From Ameyamaea chiangmaiensis (GTDB taxonomy: Bacteria; Pseudomonadota; Alphaproteobacteria; Acetobacterales; Acetobacteraceae): 64,000 nt of DNA. Positions within the stretch are counted from its first letter, which is position 1. Every line of letters begins with the position of its first letter. This document shows positions 8,799-15,388 of the stretch, in pieces. The notes beneath the pieces are model-generated. The model did not search any database. It saw nothing but the letters and a program-made list of their open reading frames with translations, and was not told the origin of the DNA. Location of the stretch: NCBI RefSeq assembly GCF_025995235.1, contig NZ_BAPT01000049.1:102292-166291 (forward strand), written 5' to 3'. The translations under genes and the position numbers were made by a program.

Positions 8799-9011
8799 AT
8801 GTCGGCGGGACCAGCGGATAAGGATGCGCGTTCTCAAGCCCTGACGCTGCTGGACGCCTTCGGCAACGAGGCACCGGCAAGAGCGCGAGAGCGTATCAAC
8901 GCGTTTCAGCAGACCGATGATTTCACGATGCTGCGGCACTGGTATCTGGTCGCCGCATATATCAAGGACCTCACAATCGAACGTCGTCGCGAACGTGACA
9001 CCCGACCCTAA
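8799..9011 (+). CDS. Hypothetical protein
   Basis: The 70-residue product from ATG 8799 is acidic to neutral, helical and ends in an Arg-rich tail (IERRRERDTRP). The segment FTMLRHWYLVAAYIKDLT looks like an ordered helix. No family is recognised. An in-frame ATG at 8754 overlaps the previous gene by 11 nt and would add 15 residues. It follows the preceding hypothetical gene directly and probably shares its transcript. Confidence 0.45.
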   Translation: MSAGPADKDARSQALTLLDAFGNEAPARARERINAFQQTDDFTMLRHWYLVAAYIKDLTIERRRERDTRP

Positions 9012-9108
9012 GCGCGTTTTCGCTCCGCAAGGGAACATCAGCCCGCAGAGAACGTGGCTATAGGCAAGGAGCCCTCGCTGAACCGGTCGTCCAGCCCGGG
9101 CCCCGGCG

Positions 9109-9411
9109 TCAGTAACCCATTCCCTCGGCCTCGACCCTCAGGCCGCTCGCGCCGACTCCCGACATACCCAAGGCCCCCGTGCCCATCGGTCCCATCCCAT
9201 ATCCACGGCCTCTACCGAGTCCGGCACCCGATCCGACCGACACCTCGCCGTGCGGCTTGCCATCACTGGCGCGTGATGACTGTGAGGCTTTCGGGTCGCC
9301 ATACTGGGCATTCAGCAGCGCCGCACGTTCGTCGACCGGTCTTGGTGGTGGCGGGTGCGAACACGCGGCGACGGTAAGGGCCGACCCCACAGCCAGAAGC
9401 GTTAAACGCAT
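9109..9411 (-). CDS. Small glycine-rich lipoprotein, unknown function
   Basis: The 100-residue protein has a signal peptide ending in a lipobox (VAAC, cysteine at 17), then a Pro-rich linker (SHPPPPRPVDER) and a short polar segment. The C-terminal half is rich in Gly and Met (GRGRGYGMGPMGTGALGM). Its composition resembles that of the glycine-zipper lipoprotein 1 kb away, though they are not obvious copies. Likely envelope-located; function not assignable. Confidence 0.65.
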   Translation of the reverse strand: MRLTLLAVGSALTVAACSHPPPPRPVDERAALLNAQYGDPKASQSSRASDGKPHGEVSVGSGAGLGRGRGYGMGPMGTGALGMSGVGASGLRVEAEGMGY

Positions 9412-10191
9412 GTCCGATTTCCCTCATCCTGATCCCGGCGTACGCGCCGGACGTCGACCTGAAAGCGAATTGCCCGCGTCCATGTGAACGACGGCCGCGC
9501 GTCACGCGGTATGATCACTATCCGGTTTCAAACGTACGATACATCTCAACTCGCCGCCGCGCTCGCACGCGACGACGGAGAACGGCCATGTGTGACCGCC
9601 GTGCGATGACAAGTCCCTCTCGCGTGACCCATGTCGGTAACCGCCGTTTGACGAAACCCGATGGTCGGGGCCACGGAAAGCCCCGCACTCGAGGCAATCG
9701 CGGAAGAATGTGCGACGACCAATTGACGAAGATCAATATGTCCACACGAGAAACAGCGTCTGCTCGTGCGCAGAGAACTGTGGAGGCCACCATGCCCGAT
9801 CATATCGCCGCTACCGGGACGATGAACCGGTTCCAACCGCAACGTTGGCCCCAGCAACATGCAGCGCCTGCCGTGACCGGGCCGCTGCTGCCTGTGCCGT
9901 ACGTCCCTGCAGGGACCGCGGCGTGCGGTCATCGGTCGGCAGACCCGGCGCGTGCTCTTCGACCGCGCATGTCTGGTGTCCTGCCGTGCGTTGTACATCG
10001 GCAAAATGCCCTGGACGTGATCTGAGGGTTCGCCCGGGCGTCACCGCCTGCCACGTCGCGCGGAACGGCGACTGTTAATGTTTCGGTCCAATGCGCGACT
10101 GACCGGTCTGGCGGCCGGATCCGACGTCCATGCCCGGACGTCGGATCCGACCCACAGGGTCACTCCCGAATGGAGCGGCCCCTCGTCGCCT
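9412..10191. other. Long intergenic region without a convincing gene
   Basis: About 780 bases. Two overlapping long frames (one on each strand, about 9546-10025) are Arg/His-rich shadow-type translations without ribosome-binding sites. The only clear structure is a perfect 14-bp inverted repeat at 10116-10149. It may contain an unrecognised small RNA or a decayed gene. Confidence 0.4.
10116..10149. repeat. Perfect 14-bp inverted repeat downstream of levansucrase
   Basis: CGGATCCGACGTCC (10116-10129) and GGACGTCGGATCCG (10136-10149) are perfect reverse complements around a 6-nt loop. It lies 42 nt past the levansucrase stop and is probably a transcript-end hairpin, but no T-run follows on either strand. 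Confidence 0.8.
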
Positions 10192-11490
10192 TTACGAGCG
10201 AGGGTCAGGTGTCGCCGCGACCGGCCATGCGGCCTGCGCGAAGATCTGTCCGTAACCATGAACTTCAGTCACGAACGTCCGATCGCCTTCGAACGCGATC
10301 CGCACGGTCGGCGCCAGAGTGCCGCCGATGCGATAGACGGCAGGATTGTCAGGATCATTGTTCGCCGCCGGCACCGTATCGATGAACGACTGCACATACC
10401 CGTCCGGATCGACGAAATGGCTGTAGGTCTGATAGGGCGCACTCGACGGGTTGCCCAGTACAAGACCCGACGCGTTCAGTGGCCGATAGGGGCCGAACAC
10501 ACCTTTGTCCGACACGAAGCCATAGACACCGTCCGGCCCTTCGAGACCGCCGGTGTATGTGGAGTGATGGCTAATCGTAAACAGATAGGTCAGGCCATTT
10601 TTGAACACGACATGTGGACGCTCGGTCTGGTCGTTGACGCCAAGTGCGGTCACCAGCGGCGGTAGCATCGTCCACTTTGTGAAGTCGCCTGCGTGATAAT
10701 CGCTGTCCAGTCGTGCAATGCCGATGGCTGCGGCACCGTACTGCGCGCCGGTGCCCACCTCAAAGCCCGGCGGAACCGGTCCCATCTCCGGGCCGGAAAT
10801 GCTGAACGCGCCGCGCATACCAGCAACGTTTCCTTCAAACAGGCAATACAGCTTGCCATCGGCCGGATTGATAAACGGGTGCGGATCGCGGAAGTCCCAA
10901 TAAGGATCTTCCTCGGCGTTCGCATAATTCACCCCGTCCGCCTGGAACATTTCGGTGGTGGCGTCAAAGCCCTCGAACCATACACCCTTGTCGTCGGCGT
11001 GAATCGTTCCCGTGCTGACGGAAATCACGGACTGGAAATCCGTCTCGTTCGCGCCCGCATACCCGCAGGAGGTGTAGAACATGTCCACCGTATTGGCACT
11101 CTCGTCACGCATGACTAGGCCGCCCGACCATTCCCAGGGACGCAGATCGGCCGTCTTTTGCAAAAGTCGTCCGCCCCAGGTCCATTCGACGCCATCTCTG
11201 GAATACCAGTATCCGATAAACGCCGAATTATTGCGATTGCGCCATTCGGAAACGATGTTCTGATTGGTCAGGTCCTGTTTTTCGACCGCGAGAGACCAGA
11301 TGACGTGCCAGCCCTTGAACGTCACGGTCTGGCCGTGGATCGAACGCAGCGCGCCCGTGTCCCAGATCAGCACGGACTCGTCCATGGTCGGAAAGTCATA
11401 GGCGATGACAGGCATCGTCGTGGTTGCGTCGTCGGCATGCACCTTCAGCGCGTCGGCGATCCGCCAACGCGAGGTTGAAATAGCGTTCAT
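10192..11490 (-). CDS. Levansucrase (glycoside hydrolase family 68)
   Basis: The enzyme splits sucrose and transfers fructose to a growing beta-2,6 levan chain, releasing glucose. The 432-residue protein has the GH68 five-bladed fold markers and the catalytic triad: nucleophile Asp44 in VLIWDTG, transition-state stabiliser Asp202 in DFRDPHPF, and general acid Glu290 in NDQTERPHVV. SWEWSG-like and EGNVAG segments match the Gram-negative branch, closest in my memory to Zymomonas LevU. It has no N-terminal signal peptide, as in Zymomonas, so export would be non-classical. The usual WDTW is WDTG here. A terminator hairpin ends 12 nt before the ATG (see findings). Whether it makes levan or mainly hydrolyses sucrose is not visible. 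Confidence 0.95.
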   Translation of the reverse strand: MNAISTSRWRIADALKVHADDATTTMPVIAYDFPTMDESVLIWDTGALRSIHGQTVTFKGWHVIWSLAVEKQDLTNQNIVSEWRNRNNSAFIGYWYSRDGVEWTWGGRLLQKTADLRPWEWSGGLVMRDESANTVDMFYTSCGYAGANETDFQSVISVSTGTIHADDKGVWFEGFDATTEMFQADGVNYANAEEDPYWDFRDPHPFINPADGKLYCLFEGNVAGMRGAFSISGPEMGPVPPGFEVGTGAQYGAAAIGIARLDSDYHAGDFTKWTMLPPLVTALGVNDQTERPHVVFKNGLTYLFTISHHSTYTGGLEGPDGVYGFVSDKGVFGPYRPLNASGLVLGNPSSAPYQTYSHFVDPDGYVQSFIDTVPAANNDPDNPAVYRIGGTLAPTVRIAFEGDRTFVTEVHGYGQIFAQAAWPVAATPDPRS

Positions 11491-11501
11491 GAATTTTCCA
11501 T

Positions 11502-11527
11502 AAAAAAAGCCGCCCGGAAGGGCGGCT
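11502..11527 (-). terminator. Intrinsic terminator in the levansucrase leader
   Basis: On the minus strand an 8-bp stem, AGCCGCCC paired with GGGCGGCT around a TTCC loop, is followed by seven Ts. It sits 105 nt after the Trm112-like gene and ends only 12 nt before the levansucrase ATG. It may end the upstream operon, act as a levansucrase attenuator, or both. Confidence 0.85.
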
Positions 11528-11538
11528 GGATCAAATAC

Positions 11539-11563
11539 GTAACGACGTCATCTGCGTCATTAC
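11539..11563 (-). promoter_or_regulatory. Inverted repeat upstream of the levansucrase terminator
   Basis: On the minus strand GTAATGACG and CGTCGTTAC form a 9-bp stem (one U-G wobble in RNA) with a 7-nt loop. It could be an operator dyad or an RNA hairpin controlling the terminator 12 nt further on. Confidence 0.5.
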
Positions 11564-11569
11564 ATCGCC

Positions 11570-11598
11570 TGATTACGTTGAGTTGCGCGCACTTTCAA
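11570..11598 (-). promoter_or_regulatory. Possible levansucrase promoter
   Basis: On the minus strand TTGAAA (11598-11593) and TAATCA (11575-11570) are 17 bp apart. A transcript from here would begin just before the dyad and run through the terminator into levansucrase. Confidence 0.4.
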
Positions 11599-11631
11599 CC
11601 CAGAACAGGCGAATGACGCGCGGCATCAGTA

Positions 11632-11814
11632 TCAGCCAATGCGTCTCGCCTGCTCCGGAAGCATGATGGGAATGCCGTCGTGAATCGGATAGGCAAGGCC
11701 TGCGGCTTCACTGACCAGTTCGCTGCGTTCACGGTCATAGATCAGCGGGCCCTTGGTCAGCGGGCATACCAAAAGAGCAAGCAGTTTGGGATCGAGTGGC
11801 GTGGAACCAGTCAT
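11632..11814 (-). CDS. Trm112/UPF0434 family protein
   Basis: The 60-residue protein matches the YcaR/Trm112 family: DPKLLALLVCPLTKGPL at the start, then a Tyr-Asp-Arg turn and the C-terminal AYPIHDGIPIMLPEQAR. Eukaryotic Trm112 activates methyltransferases; bacterial members are small and their partner is usually not known. Only one cysteine (CPLT) is present, so a full zinc site is unlikely. It is the last gene of a three-gene run with the Lon-domain protein (24 nt upstream) and the thioredoxin-TPR protein. Confidence 0.88.
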   Translation of the reverse strand: MTGSTPLDPKLLALLVCPLTKGPLIYDRERSELVSEAAGLAYPIHDGIPIMLPEQARRIG

Positions 11815-11838
11815 AATACGAAACTCCGGCCCGAGATC

Positions 11839-12510
11839 TTACGCGGGCGCATCAAGCATGGTGTGAAGCGCCCGGACCCTGTCGTCGAGGGTCGGTGCTT
11901 CAAGAAGCGCCTGTTTTTCGAGTACGTCAAAGGGTGACATCATCGGCAGCGTCGTCAGCAACGACATATCGTCCATGTCGTCAATCAAAGACCACCGTGC
12001 ACTCAGACCTCGTCGCGCAAAATAGCCGCGAAGAGCGTCCAGCAAACGTGCCCGGTCGAAACTGGGCACGTCCGGTTCCATAAGATCCCCGATGAACGAC
12101 GACGAATCGATACGCGCGACACGATACCCGCATCGCAGCTTGTCCTCGCGCAGGATCCGAAAACGCGCGATGCCCGTCAGGGCAAGCGCATATGTCCCGT
12201 CCGCGCGCTCGGTGAACGAGGTGATCCTGCCCAGACAACCGATGGCGAACAGACCCGGCGACTCGCCGTCGGAGTCGTCTTCCTCACGGCTCGGCTGGAC
12301 CATGCCGATCAGACGACTCGACGCCAGCGCGTCATCGACAAGCGCACGATAACGCGCCTCGAAGACGTTCAGCGGCAGTTTTCCGCGCGGTAGCAACAGC
12401 GCGCCGGGCAGCGGGAAAAGCCCCACCTCGGGCGGGATATCCGCCAAGGTGATGTCCTCAAGGCGCGGCACGCGGCGTCGGGGCGGTGTCAGGTCGGCAC
12501 GTCCGGTCAT
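11839..12510 (-). CDS. Lon substrate-binding-domain protein
   Basis: The 223-residue protein consists of a stand-alone Lon N-terminal (LAN/PUA-like) domain: LFPLPGALLLPRGKLPLNVFE, then RYRALVDDAL and IGCLGRI. It lacks ATPase and protease domains. Such proteins are common in alphaproteobacteria next to a YbbN-type thioredoxin gene, and are thought to bind unfolded polypeptides or peptides. Its ATG follows the stop of the thioredoxin-TPR gene after one base, so coupling is nearly certain. Confidence 0.9.
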   Translation of the reverse strand: MTGRADLTPPRRRVPRLEDITLADIPPEVGLFPLPGALLLPRGKLPLNVFEARYRALVDDALASSRLIGMVQPSREEDDSDGESPGLFAIGCLGRITSFTERADGTYALALTGIARFRILREDKLRCGYRVARIDSSSFIGDLMEPDVPSFDRARLLDALRGYFARRGLSARWSLIDDMDDMSLLTTLPMMSPFDVLEKQALLEAPTLDDRVRALHTMLDAPA

Positions 12511-12511
12511 G

Positions 12512-13489
12512 TCAGGAGAAAAGAATCGCGGAAAACTTGCGCCGTGCAGGCAGGGTCGCAGGCTCCGCGTTCCCCCACGCGTCGAAGAACTTCAACAACT
12601 GCACACGCGCGGCACCTTCGTTCCAGTCCCGGTCCTGCCTGATGATCGTCAGTAGAGCATCCGCCGCCTCCGCTCGCTTGCCCGCCGCGTTCAAGGCACT
12701 CGACAGTTGCAAGAGCGCATCACAATCGTTCGGGTCGGCCGCGATACGCGCCTGCAGACCGTCGATTTCAGACACGGCCTTACGGCCCTCCTGCTTCAAC
12801 TCCAAGGCGGCACGAGCACCGGTGATCTGTACGTGCTGCACGATCTTCGGCGGTACGTCCGCCAGGGCCGCTTCCGCCTCCTCGTCCTGATCCAGTGCTA
12901 TCAGCGCACGGATCAGGCCGCCCCAGGCATCCGGGCTTTCCGGTTCCAGCTCCAGCATCTGCCCATACAGCGCCGCCGCCGCGTTGCCGTCGCCCGCCTC
13001 GAGCGCCGTCTGAGCCTCGGACAGAAGGTCCTCGGCGGGCATCGCGCCACCCGCAGCCTTCAAAAGGGTGTCGATAAAGCGCCGCACGTCGCTCTCGGGA
13101 AGCGCGCCTTGAAACAGATCCACAATCTGGCCTTTCCAGAACGCCGCAACGACCGGAATCGACTGAAGAGGCAGTCCAAGCTGCATCAACTGACGAACCA
13201 GCCCCTCATTGCGTTCAATATCGACCTTGACCAGCTTCACCCGTCCGGCGGCCGCGGTCACGAGTTTTTCCAGAACCGGTGTCAACTGTCGGCAGGGACC
13301 GCACCATGCCGCCCAGAAGTCCACCAGCACAGGCACGGACTGACTGGCATCGAGCACATCTTCCATGAAGCTGTCCTGCGTCGCATCGACGATCGACGCG
13401 CTGCTGGAAGGGCGGGCAGGGGCGCCGGCGGAATCGGTGAAGGATGGTGCCGGAGGCTGTGGACGCTTCTGCCCGATGATGTAGTCCAT
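12512..13489 (-). CDS. Thioredoxin-TPR co-chaperone, YbbN/CnoX type
   Basis: The 325-residue protein has a thioredoxin domain (about 33-140) with an intact WCGPC site, Cys63 and Cys66, after VPVLVDFWA. The C-terminal half (about 145-325) is made of TPR-like helices (LEAGDGNAAAALYGQMLELE, ALLQLSSALNAAGKRAEAAD). CnoX proteins hold unfolded or oxidised clients and hand them to chaperones. Unlike E. coli CnoX (SXXC) it retains both cysteines, so it may also reduce disulfides. The N-terminal 30 residues are Pro/Ser-rich and probably disordered. First gene of the operon with the Lon-domain and Trm112-like genes. Confidence 0.92.
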   Translation of the reverse strand: MDYIIGQKRPQPPAPSFTDSAGAPARPSSSASIVDATQDSFMEDVLDASQSVPVLVDFWAAWCGPCRQLTPVLEKLVTAAAGRVKLVKVDIERNEGLVRQLMQLGLPLQSIPVVAAFWKGQIVDLFQGALPESDVRRFIDTLLKAAGGAMPAEDLLSEAQTALEAGDGNAAAALYGQMLELEPESPDAWGGLIRALIALDQDEEAEAALADVPPKIVQHVQITGARAALELKQEGRKAVSEIDGLQARIAADPNDCDALLQLSSALNAAGKRAEAADALLTIIRQDRDWNEGAARVQLLKFFDAWGNAEPATLPARRKFSAILFS

Positions 13490-13659
13490 GGTGATGGTGT
13501 CCCGTGTCTGTAGGTGTGATCGGCGTGGCGCGCAGCCCGGAGGGCATCACCATGCACCGACCGCACGATTGCTCAAAGATTGTTTCCCGCGCCGTGCCGC
13601 GCAAGATGGGGCGGTCGCGCGAGACGCCAGTGCACACGTAAAAAAAGCCGCGTTCGCCC

Positions 13660-13688
13660 TTGCGCGGCATCGCCGGTTCCCGTAAAGA
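13660..13688 (+). promoter_or_regulatory. Promoter of first tRNA-Gly
   Basis: TTGCGC (13660-13665) and TAAAGA (13683-13688) are 17 bp apart and end 15 nt before the tRNA. The same block is repeated before the second copy. Confidence 0.65.
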
Positions 13689-13703
13689 CCCGTCCCACGG
13701 AGT

Positions 13704-13778
13704 GCGGGCGTAGCTCAGGGGTAGAGCACAACCTTGCCAAGGTTGGGGTCGTGGGTTCGAATCCCATCGCCCGCTCCA
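13704..13778 (+). tRNA. tRNA-Gly (GCC), copy 1
   Basis: A 75-nt tRNA with encoded CCA. The acceptor GCGGGCG pairs with CGCCCGC, the discriminator is T, and the anticodon loop TTGCCAA carries GCC. It is identical to copy 2 located 247 bp downstream. Confidence 0.97.
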
Positions 13779-13906
13779 GATCATCATACACTGCTAGGTC
13801 GACCGCCGCGAAACAACGCGTTGTGGGCGTGTCGCGCGCCGTGAGCCGAGACTCCCAGCCTTACGCCTTGTGCGACAGATTTATGAAATCATTCGCAAAA
13901 ACGCTC

Positions 13907-13935
13907 TTGCGCGGCATCGTCGGTTCCCGTAAAGA
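13907..13935 (+). promoter_or_regulatory. Promoter of second tRNA-Gly
   Basis: TTGCGC (13907-13912) and TAAAGA (13930-13935), 17 bp apart, in a segment nearly identical to the leader of copy 1. Confidence 0.65.
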
Positions 13936-13950
13936 CCCGTCCTACGGAGT

Positions 13951-14025
13951 GCGGGCGTAGCTCAGGGGTAGAGCACAACCTTGCCAAGGTTGGGGTCGTG
14001 GGTTCGAATCCCATCGCCCGCTCCA
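13951..14025 (+). tRNA. tRNA-Gly (GCC), copy 2
   Basis: Same 75-nt sequence and anticodon GCC as copy 1. About 45 nt of leader (from CTTGCGCGGCATCG to ACGGAGT) is conserved with two differences, while the DNA between the two duplicated blocks is unrelated. Confidence 0.97.
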
Positions 14026-14524
14026 GACATTTTTGAGACGATTTAAGTGCTGGAACGGCACGCCTGTTCCCGATCTGCGACTTTGGTCAATACGGACCGG
14101 CGGTTGCTGCTGTTCGGTGTGAGCGCTCTTCCACTATCGGGCGCACGATGCTCACCTCAACCCCACGCATATCAATGTGGTCCGCGGCCCTATCTTTCAT
14201 CGCGATAGTGTTCGCCTGAAGGTCGGCCTTCAAAACCGTGCCTCTCTTCATGCTCCAAAGAATGGCACGTCGGCGCTCTGATCTTTGTGAAGGTTGTGTA
14301 CGCGCCGGTACCGTCGGGCCGCGCGACGCTTCGCGTCTGATATCACCAGAGTGTACGAGTGCCCCTGTGTCAGTAGCCGGACCACGATGCTGGAACTCGC
14401 GGAGAAGGGCGGCCAGCCGAACTATTGCGCGGGGTGACGCAAACGGCGAGCGCCGACTGCTGCTGACCTGTGCAACTCGGCTCATACCCGCGATTTCAAT
14501 AGACGATATCCCGACACGGTGGAG
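14026..14524. other. Intergenic region between tRNA genes
   Basis: About 500 bases. The minus strand has a frame that could start at ATG 14251 and end at 14087 (about 54 codons), but its GGAG site is too close to the ATG and no family is recognised. No integrase, direct repeat of a tRNA 3' end or hairpin terminator was seen. Confidence 0.4.
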
Positions 14525-14600
14525 TGGTGGAGCTGAGGGGAATCGAACCCCTGACCTCCTCATTGCGAACGAGGCGCTCTCCCAACTGAGCTACAGCCCC
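14525..14600 (-). tRNA. tRNA-Ala (CGC)
   Basis: A 76-nt tRNA on the minus strand with encoded CCA. The anticodon loop is TTCGCAA (anticodon CGC, reading GCG). The acceptor GGGGCTG pairs with CAGCTCC and contains a G-U as third pair, the alanine identity element. Confidence 0.95.
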
Positions 14601-14615
14601 GCCGTGCGGTGAGCG

Positions 14616-14644
14616 ATACATAAAGCCGCCGGCCGACGTGTCAA
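14616..14644 (-). promoter_or_regulatory. Promoter of tRNA-Ala
   Basis: On the minus strand a consensus TTGACA (14644-14639) is followed after 16-17 bp by TATGTAT, about 16 nt before the tRNA. Confidence 0.7.
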
Positions 14645-14709
14645 GCCGATATTGTGCGATCACGGGCACGGAGGTAGGTTTCCCTCCCATTCTCAACGGG
14701 AAACCTCTC

Positions 14710-15015
14710 GTGTTGCTCTCGCTCATTCTGACACTGATCACGTTCTATAAGTGGATCGTCATCCTCTACTGCGTGTTCAGCTTTCTCTACGCCTTCGGGA
14801 CACTCGACGGCCGTTCGCCGATCGTGTTCCAGATCGGTCGGTTCCTCGCGCGGATGACGGAGCCCGTGCTGACGCCGATCCGGAATATCCTGCCCCGATT
14901 CGGCAATGTCGACATCAGCCCCATCGTGCTTCTGTTGCTGATCCAGTATGTTGTCGTACCGCTGGTCGTCAGACTCTACATCTGGCTTGTAATCGGACCA
15001 CGCGTCAGCTTCTGA
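14710..15015 (+). CDS. YggT family membrane protein
   Basis: The 101-residue protein has two hydrophobic segments (about residues 1-28 and 70-95) flanking the conserved RMTEPVLTPIRNILP and GNVDISPIVLLLLI motifs that define YggT. The family is found in cell-division or envelope gene neighbourhoods and takes part in osmotic or septum-related functions in some bacteria; the molecular role is unsettled. I chose the GTG at 14710 because a longer frame (from 14638) would run across the tRNA-Ala promoter, and family members start at this hydrophobic segment. The spacing to the GGGA site is slightly long. Confidence 0.85.
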   Translation: MLLSLILTLITFYKWIVILYCVFSFLYAFGTLDGRSPIVFQIGRFLARMTEPVLTPIRNILPRFGNVDISPIVLLLLIQYVVVPLVVRLYIWLVIGPRVSF

Positions 15016-15046
15016 CGCCCTTTCATGCCACACAAGGAATGAGACC

Positions 15047-15334
15047 ATGCCCGCATTCATCGTCTTCTGCCGCGAAGCGCTCAACGATCCCAAGGAGTTC
15101 GATCTCTACAGCAGCAAGGTCGGCGCAACGTTCGAAGGTCATCCCGTAACGCCGCTGGCGGTCTACGGGGAGCAGGAGGTGCTCGAGGGTGATCCGAACG
15201 ACGGCACCGTCATCCTGCAGTTTCCAACCATGGAGGCCGCGCGAACCTGGTACAACAGCCCCGCCTATCAGGACGCGGTGCAGCATCGGTTCAAGGCGGC
15301 GAAATACAACGTGGTGCTCGTGCAGGGCGTGTGA
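15047..15334 (+). CDS. DUF1330 domain protein
   Basis: The 95-residue protein is a typical DUF1330 (dimeric alpha-beta barrel, ferredoxin-like) protein: AFIVFCREALNDPKEFDLYS, VYGEQEVLEGDP and the C-terminal ARTWYNSPAYQDAVQHRFKA. The fold resembles monooxygenase or stress-type dimeric proteins, but no activity is established for the family. It lies 31 nt after the YggT stop and is followed by the inverted repeat that contains the start of the ATP-grasp-like gene. Confidence 0.9.
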   Translation: MPAFIVFCREALNDPKEFDLYSSKVGATFEGHPVTPLAVYGEQEVLEGDPNDGTVILQFPTMEAARTWYNSPAYQDAVQHRFKAAKYNVVLVQGV

Positions 15335-15339
15335 CACAG

Positions 15340-15388
15340 CATGCCCTTCAGGGTGTGTTAACCGCCTCGCCCCATCCTGAAGGGCATG
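15340..15388 (+). promoter_or_regulatory. 13-bp inverted repeat covering the start of the ATP-grasp-like gene
   Basis: CATGCCCTTCAGG (15340-15352) and CCTGAAGGGCATG (15376-15388) are perfect reverse complements with a 23-nt spacer. The right arm contains the ATG (15386) and the only nearby GAAGGG. In RNA this would hide the start; it may also act as a weak terminator for the DUF1330 gene. Confidence 0.75.

Noticed and set aside
7160..9411. Genomic island at tRNA-Val
   Set aside because: No attachment repeat or mobility gene; only small unknown genes, so not supported beyond suspicion.
9546..10025. Two overlapping frames of about 150 codons on opposite strands
   Set aside because: Arg/His-rich shadow translations without start signals.
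14087..14251. Short minus-strand frame ending in a polar tail
   Set aside because: Ribosome-binding site too close to the ATG and no family match; could be a remnant.
13704..14600. tRNA cluster as an integrated-element attachment site
   Set aside because: No integrase, no repeated tRNA 3' end and no phage-like genes nearby.
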